This document shows positions 34,062 through 41,585 of a stretch of DNA of 64,000 nt, one piece after another; within the stretch, counting starts at the first letter, position 1; each line of letters begins with the position of its first letter. The DNA comes from Herbaspirillum seropedicae (GTDB lineage Bacteria > Pseudomonadota > Gammaproteobacteria > Burkholderiales > Burkholderiaceae_D), in contig NZ_CP011930.1 in NCBI RefSeq assembly GCF_001040945.1, positions 1,798,001 to 1,862,000 of the forward strand, given 5' to 3'. Made by a program: the position numbers and the translations under genes. A model generated the notes under the pieces. It saw nothing but the letters and a program-made list of their open reading frames with translations. It was not told where the DNA came from and searched no databases.

Positions 34062-34514
34062 ATGGATACGCTCAAGATCGGCGAACTGGCCGCCAAGGCT
34101 GACTGCCCGGTAGAAACCGTCCGCTATTACGAGAAGGAAGCGCTCTTGCCCGAGCCCACGCGTTCCCAGGCGAACTACCGGCTCTATGGCGAGCGCCACG
34201 TCGAGCGCCTGCAGTTCATCCGTCACTGCCGTTCGCTGGACATGACCCTGGATGAGGTGCGGGAGTTGCTGCGCCTGCGCGATGCTCCCGAACAGGATTG
34301 CGGCGGCGTCAATGCCTTGCTGGACAAGCACATCGGCCATGTAGCGGAGCGTATTGCGCAATTGCAGGCGCTGCAGGCGCAATTGCGCCAGTTGCGCGCC
34401 CAATGCGAAGTGGCGCAGCCGGCGCGTGACTGCGGCATCCTGCAAGGCCTGGCCAGCCTGCCTGATGACCTCAAGCCGGCCAACCTGGGCAGCCATGGCG
34501 GCGGCTGCCACTAA
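34062..34514 (+). CDS. cadR: MerR-family Cd(II)/Pb(II)-responsive regulator
   Basis: A 150-residue regulator with the MerR winged-helix N-terminus (LKIGELAAKADCPVETVRYYEKEALLP), a dimerisation helix and a C-terminal metal site. Cysteines at 80 (QDCGGVNALLDKH), 115 and 124 (ARDCGIL) and the tail SHGGGCH (Cys149, His150) match the CadR/PbrR pattern. GAGGA ribosome site. It is divergent from the CadA-type ATPase, with the shared operator between them. cadR versus pbrR naming is not resolved by sequence alone. Confidence 0.9.
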   Translation: MDTLKIGELAAKADCPVETVRYYEKEALLPEPTRSQANYRLYGERHVERLQFIRHCRSLDMTLDEVRELLRLRDAPEQDCGGVNALLDKHIGHVAERIAQLQALQAQLRQLRAQCEVAQPARDCGILQGLASLPDDLKPANLGSHGGGCH

Positions 34515-34526
34515 AAACGCCGCGGC

Positions 34527-35429
34527 TCAGGCGGTCTGCGCCAGCCAGGCCATCACTTCCGTGATCACCTCGTCCGGTTTTTCCCGTTGCGGGAAATGGC
34601 CGGCGCCCGGGATCACCACACGCCGGTAGGCGTTGCTGAAGAGCTTTTCCTTGCCTTCGGAGGTGGCCGGATGGTTGGCGCCATCCTCGGCGCCATGCAG
34701 CACCAGCGTCGGCACCATGATGCGCGGAGTCTGCCGCAATTGTTCTTCCAGCGCCGCATAGGCCGGATCGCCCACGGCAAAGCCCCAGCGATGGCGATAG
34801 GAGTGCAGGCAGATGGCGACCCAGTCGGGATTGTCGAAGGACGCGGCGGTATTGTTGAACTCGCTCTCGGCAAACTTCCATGACGGCGACCAGGTATTCC
34901 ACATGAAGCGGGCCAGGGCGCGCCGGTCCTGTTCCAGCTCGGCCGCGCCGCGTGGCGTGGCGAAGAACCAGTGATACCAGTAATTGCGCGATTGCTGCAG
35001 GCTCAACTGCTGCTCCGGCGTATTCGTGCCCCAGCCGACCGACAAGGTGATGCAGTGGCTGATGCGCTCCGGTGTTTGCGCGGCGGCGATGTAGGCGGCG
35101 CGCGCGCCCCAGTCGTGGCCGATGAGCGCGTATCGCTGCAGTCCCAATGCATCGACAAAGGCCATCAGGTCGCTGGCCAGCGCAGCCAACTGGCCGCTGC
35201 GCGGGGTGCTGTCGGACAGGAAGCGGGTCGGCCCGTAGCCGCGCAGGTAGGGGCGGATCACCTGGTACCCCGCCGCCCGCAGCGGGCGCAGGAAGGCGTC
35301 CCAGGTGCGCACATCATCTGGCCAGCCATGCAGCAACACCACCGGCGGCGCTTCGGGCGGGCCGCTGACTTCGAACCCTATGCGCAGCTTGTCGGTATCG
35401 ATGAAGCTCAGATGATTGGTCTGGGGCAT
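34527..35429 (-). CDS. Alpha/beta hydrolase, epoxide hydrolase-like
   Basis: A 300-residue alpha/beta hydrolase. The oxyanion-hole segment is HGWPDD (34-39), and the nucleophile elbow GHDWGAR has Asp106, which points to epoxide hydrolase or haloalkane dehalogenase chemistry rather than a Ser esterase. The base His is in GAGHFPQREKP near the C-terminus. The frame is open 213 bases further up, but that extension is basic low-complexity sequence, and the ATG at 35429 begins a normal N-terminus (MPQTNHLSFIDTD). It separates the Cd and Cu resistance genes and has no evident link to metals. Confidence 0.85.
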   Translation of the reverse strand: MPQTNHLSFIDTDKLRIGFEVSGPPEAPPVVLLHGWPDDVRTWDAFLRPLRAAGYQVIRPYLRGYGPTRFLSDSTPRSGQLAALASDLMAFVDALGLQRYALIGHDWGARAAYIAAAQTPERISHCITLSVGWGTNTPEQQLSLQQSRNYWYHWFFATPRGAAELEQDRRALARFMWNTWSPSWKFAESEFNNTAASFDNPDWVAICLHSYRHRWGFAVGDPAYAALEEQLRQTPRIMVPTLVLHGAEDGANHPATSEGKEKLFSNAYRRVVIPGAGHFPQREKPDEVITEVMAWLAQTA

Positions 35430-35553
35430 GGCAGGCGTTCTCCTTCGGATGGCGTGCGGACAAGTGCAACGGGCGAACTGACGTCGCCGCAGTTGGCATT
35501 CTGCCGTATTCCCGGCATACCTGTCTCGCAGGGCGGGAGTTCGCCTGCCGCCT

Positions 35554-35979
35554 TCAGTCGCCGTGCCTGCCGTGGACAGCACAACAGTCTGCATCCCCTC
35601 CCAGCGCCTCGAGGATGGGACAGTCGGGCCGGTTGTCGCCATGGCAACCCTGCACCAGCTGTTCCAGCGTGGCTTTCATACCCTGCAATTCACTGATGCG
35701 CTGCTCCAGTTCGGCGATGTGGGTCTGCGCCAGTTGCTTGACCTTGCGGCTGGGGCGCGACTGGTCCAGCCACAGGCCGATCAGGTCGCTCACCTGGGCC
35801 ATGGAAAAGCCCAGCTGGCGGGCCTGCCGGATGAAGCGCAGCAAGTGCACATCGCGCTGCCCATAGACGCGATAGCCCGCATCGGTGCGGCTGGCGCGGG
35901 GGATGAGCCCGGTCTCTTCATAGTGGCGGATCATCTTGGCCGAGACGCCCGAGGCGCTGGCCGCTTCTCCGATATTCAT
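35554..35979 (-). CDS. cueR: Copper-responsive MerR-family regulator
   Basis: A 141-residue MerR-type activator: MNIGEAASASGVSAKMIRHY winged helix, long dimer helix, and metal loop GCHGDNRPDCPI with Cys112 and Cys120, the same numbering as the Cu(I)-binding pair of E. coli CueR. An extra C-terminal cluster (DCCAVHGRHG) is present. Start at 35979, because the longer frame runs into copA. It lies 4 bases downstream of the copA stop on the same strand, so it is probably co-transcribed and induced together with its target. Confidence 0.92.
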   Translation of the reverse strand: MNIGEAASASGVSAKMIRHYEETGLIPRASRTDAGYRVYGQRDVHLLRFIRQARQLGFSMAQVSDLIGLWLDQSRPSRKVKQLAQTHIAELEQRISELQGMKATLEQLVQGCHGDNRPDCPILEALGGDADCCAVHGRHGD

Positions 35980-35983
35980 GGAT

Positions 35984-38218
35984 TCACTCCTTGGTGCTGA
36001 CGGGCGCATGGGGCCGCCAGCGGCGCAGCAGCAGGGCGTTGCTGACGACGCTGACGCTGGAAAAGGCCATCGCTGCGCCCGCCAGCATGGGGTTGAGCAG
36101 GCCCAGCGCGGCCAGGGGGATGCCGACCAGGTTGTAGATGAAGGCCCAGAACAGGTTCTGGCGGATCTTGGCGTAGGTGCGCCGAGAGATGTCGATGGCG
36201 TCGGCCACCAGCCCGGGATCGCCGTGCATCAGCGTCACCCCGGCGGCCTGCATGGCCACGTCGGTGCCGGTGGACATGGCCATGCCGACATCGGCTGCCG
36301 CCAGCGCGGGCGCGTCGTTGACGCCATCGCCCACCATCGCCACCACCTGCGCGCCGCCTTGGCGCAGCGCCGTGACGGCCTCGGCCTTGTCGGCCGGCAG
36401 TACTTCGGCGCGCACTTCCTGGATGCCCAGTTCGCTGGCCACCTGTTGCGCCGCGCCGAGGTTGTCGCCGCTGAGCATGGCGCTGCGCACGCCCATGCGG
36501 TGCAGCGTGGCGATGGCGGCCTGCGCGCCGGGTTTGATCTGGTCGCCGAAGGCCAGCAGTCCCAGCACCTCGACCCCGCTGTCATTGCGCCGCGCCAGCC
36601 ATGACAGGGTGCGCCCCTGGGCTTGCAACTGCTCGGCGCGCGCTTGCAGGGCCGGGGCGTGTGCCTGCAATTGCTGCATCCAGCGGCTGCTGCCCAGCAT
36701 CAGTTGACGTCCCTCGACGACGCCTTCGATGCCCAGGCCGGCCACGCTGCGCACCTGTTCGGCCTGCCGGGCTGCCTGGGCCGACTGCGCAGCGGCTTCC
36801 CGCACGGCGCGTCCGAGCGGATGCTCGCTATGGGCTTGCAGCGCCGCCGCCAGCGCCAGCAGTTCATCGGGCTGCGTGGATGGAGTCGCTTCCAGCTCGA
36901 GCAGGCGCGGATGGCCGAGGGTGAGGGTGCCGGTCTTGTCGAAGGCCACCGCATTGACCCGGTGGGCGATCTCCAGTGCTTCGGCGTCCTTGATCAGGAT
37001 ACCGTGGCGCGCCGCCACGCCGGTGCCGGCCATGATGGCCGTGGGCGTGGCCAGGCCCAGTGCGCAGGGGCAGGCGATCACCATCACCGCCACGGCATTG
37101 AGCAGCGCCTGTTCCCAATTGCCCTGCACCAGGCCCCAGCCCAGCAGCGTCAGCAGTGACAGCAGCAGCACTGCTGGCACGAACACGGCGCTGACCTGGT
37201 CCACCAGGCGCTGGATCGGGGCCTTGGCCGCCTGGGCCTGCTCCACCATGCGCACGATGCGCGCCAGCACCGTCTCGGCGCCGATGGCCGTGGTCTCCAT
37301 TACCAGCACCCCCTCGGCATTGATGGAACCCGCGGTCAGCGGGTCGCCGGCTTGCTTGGCTTGCGGGCGGCTCTCGCCGGTCAGCATGGCTTCGTCCAGA
37401 TGGCTGCGGCCCTCGCGCACCACGCCATCGACCGGCACCCGCTCGCCGGGGCGTAGCACCACCAGATCACCTACGCGAACCTGGGCCAGCGGCACCTCGA
37501 TGTCTTGCCCATCGCGGCGCACGCGGGCGTTCTCCGGACGCAAGGCGTTGAGCGCGGCGATGGCGTCGGCGGTCTGGCGCTTGGCGCGGCCTTCCAGCCA
37601 TTTGCCCAGCAGCACCAGCGTGATCACCACGGCCGAGCTCTCGAAGTAGAGGTGGGGCATGGCCATCGCATGGCCGGGCATGGTGGGCAGGGTCAGCCAT
37701 TGCCACAGCGACAGGCCATAGGCCGCGCTGGTGCCCAGCGCCACCAGCAGATCCATGTTGCCCGAGCGCGCGCGCAGCGCACCCCAGCCGGCGTGGTAGA
37801 AGCGCCAGCCCAGCCAGAACTGCACCGGCGTGGCCAAGAGCCATTGCCACAGCGGCGGCAGGCTCCAGTGCACGCCCAGCGGCGCCAGCAGCATGGGCAG
37901 CACCAGCGGCAGCGATAGCGCGGCAGATAGCGCTACCGGCCACCAGGAGGACAGGGCCGTTTTGGCGGTGGGGGCGGCCTCCTCGGGCAGGTGCGCGCGG
38001 GCGTGGTAGCCGGCCTTTTCGATGGCGGCGATGAGCTGCTCCGGCGCGACCGCGCCGGCAGTGACGATGCTGGCGCGCTCGGTGGCCAGGTTGACGCTGA
38101 CCTCGGTGACGCCGGGGATCTTCTTGAGCACTTTCTCGACGCGCATCACGCAGGAGGCGCAGCTCATGCCTTCGATGTCGAGGCTGATGTCGGTGCGGGT
38201 GGCAGTGGAATCATTCAT
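35984..38218 (-). CDS. copA: Copper-translocating P-type ATPase
   Basis: A 744-residue P1B-1 ATPase exporting Cu(I) from the cytoplasm. One N-terminal metal-binding domain has MSCASC (18-23). TGES (280-283), CPC (383-385) and DKTGT (427-431) follow. The last helices carry [13 protein letters not shown], with the Met-Ser-Ser signature of copper selectivity. The chosen ATG at 38218 ([10 protein letters not shown]) is downstream of the CueR-type box; the longer frame from 38305 would start inside the promoter. Divergent from copZ, with cueR downstream. Confidence 0.94.
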   Translation of the reverse strand: MNDSTATRTDISLDIEGMSCASCVMRVEKVLKKIPGVTEVSVNLATERASIVTAGAVAPEQLIAAIEKAGYHARAHLPEEAAPTAKTALSSWWPVALSAALSLPLVLPMLLAPLGVHWSLPPLWQWLLATPVQFWLGWRFYHAGWGALRARSGNMDLLVALGTSAAYGLSLWQWLTLPTMPGHAMAMPHLYFESSAVVITLVLLGKWLEGRAKRQTADAIAALNALRPENARVRRDGQDIEVPLAQVRVGDLVVLRPGERVPVDGVVREGRSHLDEAMLTGESRPQAKQAGDPLTAGSINAEGVLVMETTAIGAETVLARIVRMVEQAQAAKAPIQRLVDQVSAVFVPAVLLLSLLTLLGWGLVQGNWEQALLNAVAVMVIACPCALGLATPTAIMAGTGVAARHGILIKDAEALEIAHRVNAVAFDKTGTLTLGHPRLLELEATPSTQPDELLALAAALQAHSEHPLGRAVREAAAQSAQAARQAEQVRSVAGLGIEGVVEGRQLMLGSSRWMQQLQAHAPALQARAEQLQAQGRTLSWLARRNDSGVEVLGLLAFGDQIKPGAQAAIATLHRMGVRSAMLSGDNLGAAQQVASELGIQEVRAEVLPADKAEAVTALRQGGAQVVAMVGDGVNDAPALAAADVGMAMSTGTDVAMQAAGVTLMHGDPGLVADAIDISRRTYAKIRQNLFWAFIYNLVGIPLAALGLLNPMLAGAAMAFSSVSVVSNALLLRRWRPHAPVSTKE

Positions 38219-38252
38219 GCGAATTGTCCGGAAAGATGAAGTCGATGCCTGC

Positions 38253-38283
38253 ATCATCATCCTTCCCATGAGGGTAAGGTCAA
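38253..38283 (-). promoter_or_regulatory. CueR-type promoter/operator of copA
   Basis: On the minus strand: -35 TTGACC (38278-38283), then a 19-base spacer containing the dyad ACCTTACC-N6-GGAAGGAT, and a weak -10 (GATGAT, 38253-38258). The 19-base spacer and the ACCTT..AAGGT arms match the known CueR/HmrR target layout. Confidence 0.75.
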
Positions 38284-38323
38284 GCCCGATTGTCGCATGA
38301 CGCATCCTGGCATGCAGTCGCGC

Positions 38324-38354
38324 TTGACCTTGCCATGGCGGGAAGGTTTAAGCT
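38324..38354 (+). promoter_or_regulatory. CueR-type promoter/operator of copZ
   Basis: -35 TTGACC (38324-38329), a 19-base spacer carrying the dyad ACCTTGCC-N6-GGAAGGTT (38327-38348), and -10 TAAGCT (38349-38354). It is almost the same as the copA box but points the other way, so CueR should induce both genes from separate sites. Confidence 0.8.
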
Positions 38355-38393
38355 TCTGCCAATGTCATCTTCTCTTTTATGAAAGGAAACGCC

Positions 38394-38594
38394 ATGAGCA
38401 CCACCTTCACCGTCAACGACATGACCTGCAACCACTGCGCCGGTGTCATCACCAAGGCCGTCAAGGAGGTGGACGCCAATGCCAAGGTCGATATCACCGT
38501 GGCCGACAAGCGCGTGGTCATCGACAGCAGCCTGCCGGCGCAGCAGTTTGCCGAGGCCATCGAAGAAGCGGGTTATACCCCCGTTGCCGCCTGA
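38394..38594 (+). CDS. copZ: Copper chaperone, heavy-metal-associated domain
   Basis: A 66-residue stand-alone HMA domain with the metal motif MTCNHC (Cys12, Cys15) in a beta-alpha-beta-beta-alpha-beta fold of the usual length. The ATG at 38394 is chosen because an AAAGGAAA ribosome site lies just upstream of it; an in-frame ATG at 38379 precedes that site. It likely hands Cu(I) to CopA and CueR. A REP-like hairpin follows 11 bases after the stop and may end or stabilise the transcript. Confidence 0.92.
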   Translation: MSTTFTVNDMTCNHCAGVITKAVKEVDANAKVDITVADKRVVIDSSLPAQQFAEAIEEAGYTPVAA

Positions 38595-38605
38595 ATCATA
38601 TCAAT

Positions 38606-38686
38606 CCGTTCGGACTGAGTAGCCGCAACGCGGCGTATCGAAGGCGCTCCGGGAGGTGGCCGCAAGCGGCTACTCAGTCCGAACGG
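38606..38686. repeat. REP-like hairpin (CCGTTCGGACTGAGTAG family)
   Basis: The outer arms CCGTTCGGACTGAGTAGC and GCTACTCAGTCCGAACGG are perfect inverted repeats about 45 bases apart. The interior has GCCGCAACGCGGC and a TATCGAAGGCG segment also present in the repeats at 5314-5747. It lies between copZ and the convergent VWA gene, where it could act as a bidirectional transcription stop. Confidence 0.88.
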
Positions 38687-38711
38687 TAGGGAGGGGGAAC
38701 GAAAACGCCGC

Positions 38712-39881
38712 TTACTTGCTCAGCAAGCGCATCGCCCCTTCCAGTCCATCCATGGTCAGCGGGAACATGCGGTCATTCATCAACTGGCGGATCAGGGCGA
38801 TCGATTGGCGGTATTGCCACAGCCCTTCCGGTTCGGGATTGAGCCAGACGAAATGCGGGAAGGTGCTGGTAAAGCGCTGCAGCCATTCGGCGCCGGCCTC
38901 GGCATTGTTGTATTCCACCGCGCCGCCCGGCTGTACGATCTCGTAGGGGCTCATGGTGGCGTCGCCCACGAAGATGAGCTTGGTGTCGGGTGTGTACTTG
39001 CGCAGCACGTCCCAGGTCGGGAAGCGTTCGGCATGGCGGCGGCGGTTGTTCTTCCACAGGTAGTCATAGACGCAGTTGTGGAAGTAGAAGAACTCCATGT
39101 TCTTGAATTCGGTACGCGCCGCCGAGAACAGTTCTTCGGTGCGGGCGATATGGTCATCCATGGAGCCGCCCACGTCAAAGAGCATCAGCACCTTGATCTT
39201 GTTCTTGCGCTCGGGCTGCATGCGGATATCCAGGTAGCCGGCATTGCTGGCGGTGGCGCGGATGGTGTCGTCCAGCGCCAGCTCCTCGTCCAGTCCTTCA
39301 CGCGCAAAGCGGCGCAGGCGGCGCAGCGCTACCTTGATGTTGCGCGTACCGAGCTCACGCTCGCCATCGTAATCCTGGTATTGGCGTTCTTCCCAGACCT
39401 TTACGGCGCTGCGCTGGCCGCCCTTGCCACCGATGCGGATGCCCTCGGGGTTGTAGCCGCCATGGCCGAACGGGGAGACGCCGCCGGTGCCGATCCACTT
39501 GCTGCCGCCTTCGTGGCGCTCCTTCTGTTCTTCCAGCAATTGCTTCAAGCGGTCCATCAGCTTGTCATAGCCGAACTTCTCGATGGCGGCCTTCTGCTCG
39601 GGCGTCAGATCGCGCTGCAACTGCTTGACCAGCCATTCCAGTGGAATCTCCGGGCGCTTCTCGAAGATCGTTTCGATGCCCTTGAAGTAGGCGCCAAAGG
39701 CGCGATCGAACTTGTCGAAGTGGGCCTCGTCCTTGACCAGCGTCAGCCGCGAGAGGAAGTAGAACTCGTCCAGCGAGGGCGAGATGACCTGCTTGTCCAT
39801 CGCCTCCAGCAGGGTCAGGAATTCCTTGATCGAGACTGGCACGCCAGCCTGTTTCACGGTGTAGAAGAAATCGATCAGCAT
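38712..39881 (-). CDS. VWA domain-containing protein, CoxE-like
   Basis: A 389-residue protein. A helical N-terminal region (about 1-125), a Gly-rich linker (GTGGVSPFGHGGYNPEG) and a C-terminal von Willebrand A domain are seen. The metal-site motif is FDVGGSMDD (235-243), a DxGGS variant of DxSxS. Paired with a MoxR ATPase gene upstream on the same strand, it forms the MoxR-VWA chaperone arrangement that inserts metals or matures protein complexes. The client is unknown: no CO dehydrogenase or methanol dehydrogenase genes are present. An acetyltransferase gene lies between the pair. Confidence 0.88.
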   Translation of the reverse strand: MLIDFFYTVKQAGVPVSIKEFLTLLEAMDKQVISPSLDEFYFLSRLTLVKDEAHFDKFDRAFGAYFKGIETIFEKRPEIPLEWLVKQLQRDLTPEQKAAIEKFGYDKLMDRLKQLLEEQKERHEGGSKWIGTGGVSPFGHGGYNPEGIRIGGKGGQRSAVKVWEERQYQDYDGERELGTRNIKVALRRLRRFAREGLDEELALDDTIRATASNAGYLDIRMQPERKNKIKVLMLFDVGGSMDDHIARTEELFSAARTEFKNMEFFYFHNCVYDYLWKNNRRRHAERFPTWDVLRKYTPDTKLIFVGDATMSPYEIVQPGGAVEYNNAEAGAEWLQRFTSTFPHFVWLNPEPEGLWQYRQSIALIRQLMNDRMFPLTMDGLEGAMRLLSK

Positions 39882-39891
39882 GGGTACGGCT

Positions 39892-40479
39892 TCAGCGGCC
39901 TAGCTTGAACTGCAGATGGCGGCGCACCGTGGGCCATTCCGATTCGATGATGGAAAACACCACCGTGTCACGATAGGAGCCATCCGGCATGCGCATGTGG
40001 TTGCGCAGCACGCCGTCCTGCTTGGCGCCCAGCCGGGCAATGGCGGCGCGCGATTGCTGGTTCATCCAGTGGGTGCGGAATTCCACGGCGATGCAGTGCA
40101 TGTCTTCGAAGGCGTGGGTCAGCATCATCAGCTTGCACTCGGTATTGATGCCGGTGCGCTGGGCGCTGGCGGCGTACCAGGTGGAACCGATCTCCACGCG
40201 CCGATGCACCGAGTCGGCATTCATGTAGGTGGTCATGCCGCACAGCGCGCCGGTGTCGTTACGGCGGATCACGAAGGGCAGCATGCTGCCCTGCTGCTGC
40301 AGGTGCAGGCGGCGTTCGATCTCGGCGCGCATGTTCTCCGGCTTGGGGACGGCGGTGTACCAGAGCTTCCATAGCTTGCCGTCCGAGACGGCCGCGATGA
40401 GCGCATCGTGGTGCTCGGGATGCAGCGGTTCGATGGTGGCGAACTGGCCCTTGAGGGTGATCGGCGAGAGGAATTGCAT
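39892..40479 (-). CDS. GNAT-family N-acetyltransferase (RimJ/RimL-like)
   Basis: A 195-residue acetyltransferase with the RimJ/RimL-type pattern: LKGQFATIEPLHPEHHDALIAA at the start, then MTTYMNADSVHRRVEIGSTW and LMMLTHAFEDMHCIAVEFRTHWMNQQSRAAIARLGAKQDGVL, ending with a YRDTVVFSIIESEW segment. GGAG ribosome site. It sits 10 bases before the VWA gene and 32 bases after MoxR, so all three probably form one transcript. Substrate unknown. Confidence 0.88.
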   Translation of the reverse strand: MQFLSPITLKGQFATIEPLHPEHHDALIAAVSDGKLWKLWYTAVPKPENMRAEIERRLHLQQQGSMLPFVIRRNDTGALCGMTTYMNADSVHRRVEIGSTWYAASAQRTGINTECKLMMLTHAFEDMHCIAVEFRTHWMNQQSRAAIARLGAKQDGVLRNHMRMPDGSYRDTVVFSIIESEWPTVRRHLQFKLGR

Positions 40480-40511
40480 GGCGGCTCCGGCAGGTAGGAG
40501 GGGGGGCAGGG

Positions 40512-41387
40512 TCAGCGATGGTTGCGCGACATGAAGACCAGGCGCTCGAACAGATGCACATCCTGCTCGTTCTTGAGCAGCGCACCGTGCAGCGGCGGCA
40601 CTACCGCCTTGTTGTCCTGGCTGTGCAGGGCTTCGGGCGGGATGTCTTCGGCCATGAGCAGCTTGAGCCAGTCGATCAGTTCCGAGGTGGAGGGCTTCTT
40701 CTTGATGCCGGGCACGTCGCGCACCTGGTAGAAGGCGTCCAGCGCCCGCGCCAGCAGATCGCGCTTGATGTGCGGAAAGTGCACATCGACGATGCTCTGC
40801 ATGGTCTCTTTGTCCGGGAACTTGATGTAGTGGAAGAAGCAGCGGCGCAGGAAGGCGTCCGGCAGTTCCTTCTCGTTGTTGGAGGTGATGACTACCAGCG
40901 GACGATGCCGGGCGCGCACCAGTTCGCGCGTCTCGTAGACGTAGAACTCCATGCGGTCGAGTTCGCGCAGCAGGTCATTGGGAAATTCGATGTCGGCCTT
41001 GTCGATCTCGTCGATCAGCAGCACCACCGGCTCGTCAGCGGTGAAGGCCTGCCACAGCACGCCCTTGACGATGTAGTTGTGGATGTCCTTGACGCGTTCT
41101 TCCCCCAGCTGCGAATCGCGCAGGCGCGAGACTGCATCGTATTCGTACAAGCCCTGCTGGGCCTTGGTGGTGGACTTGATATGCCATTGCAGCAAGGGCC
41201 GGCCCAGGGCCGCGGCCACTTCCTCGGCCAGCATGGTCTTGCCGGTGCCGGGTTCGCCCTTGATCAGCAGCGGACGTTGCAGGGTGAGGGCGGCGTTGAC
41301 GGCCAGCTTGAGGTCATCGGTGGCGACGTAGTTTTCGCTGCCGGTGAATTTGATCGGGTTTGCAGGGGCGGTGGAATGATCTGGCAT
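40512..41387 (-). CDS. MoxR-family AAA+ ATPase
   Basis: A 291-residue AAA+ ATPase. Walker A is GEPGTGKT (44-51), Walker B is VVLLIDEIDKAD, and sensor 1 is PLVVITSNNEKELPDAFLRRC. The LLQWHIKSTTKAQQGLYEYD segment is typical of the MoxR group that works with CoxE-like VWA proteins. AAGGA ribosome site. First gene of the three-gene minus-strand set with the GNAT and VWA genes. Confidence 0.92.
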   Translation of the reverse strand: MPDHSTAPANPIKFTGSENYVATDDLKLAVNAALTLQRPLLIKGEPGTGKTMLAEEVAAALGRPLLQWHIKSTTKAQQGLYEYDAVSRLRDSQLGEERVKDIHNYIVKGVLWQAFTADEPVVLLIDEIDKADIEFPNDLLRELDRMEFYVYETRELVRARHRPLVVITSNNEKELPDAFLRRCFFHYIKFPDKETMQSIVDVHFPHIKRDLLARALDAFYQVRDVPGIKKKPSTSELIDWLKLLMAEDIPPEALHSQDNKAVVPPLHGALLKNEQDVHLFERLVFMSRNHR

Positions 41388-41501
41388 GGATGCTGTCCTT
41401 GTCAGTTGCTGGGGTCGGGGCGGCGTTTGGATGCGGCGTTGCAGCAGCAGGACCGCAGGTTTCCTCGAGTATAAGGGAAAACCCCGGCCCGCTGACTTCG
41501 C

Positions 41502-41529
41502 TTGAAATTGGCGAAACCGTTCCTATATA
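41502..41529 (+). promoter_or_regulatory. Candidate sigma-70 promoter
   Basis: TTGAAA (41502-41507) and TATATA (41524-41529) are separated by 16 bases in the gap upstream of the Gcr-type gene. If active, translation must start downstream of about 41536, which excludes the TTG at 41502 as start codon. Confidence 0.5.
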
Positions 41530-41585
41530 CGGTTTTCCGCATGCAACAACTGACAGAACTGACAGCGCCCCGGCGCTCACTGCTC

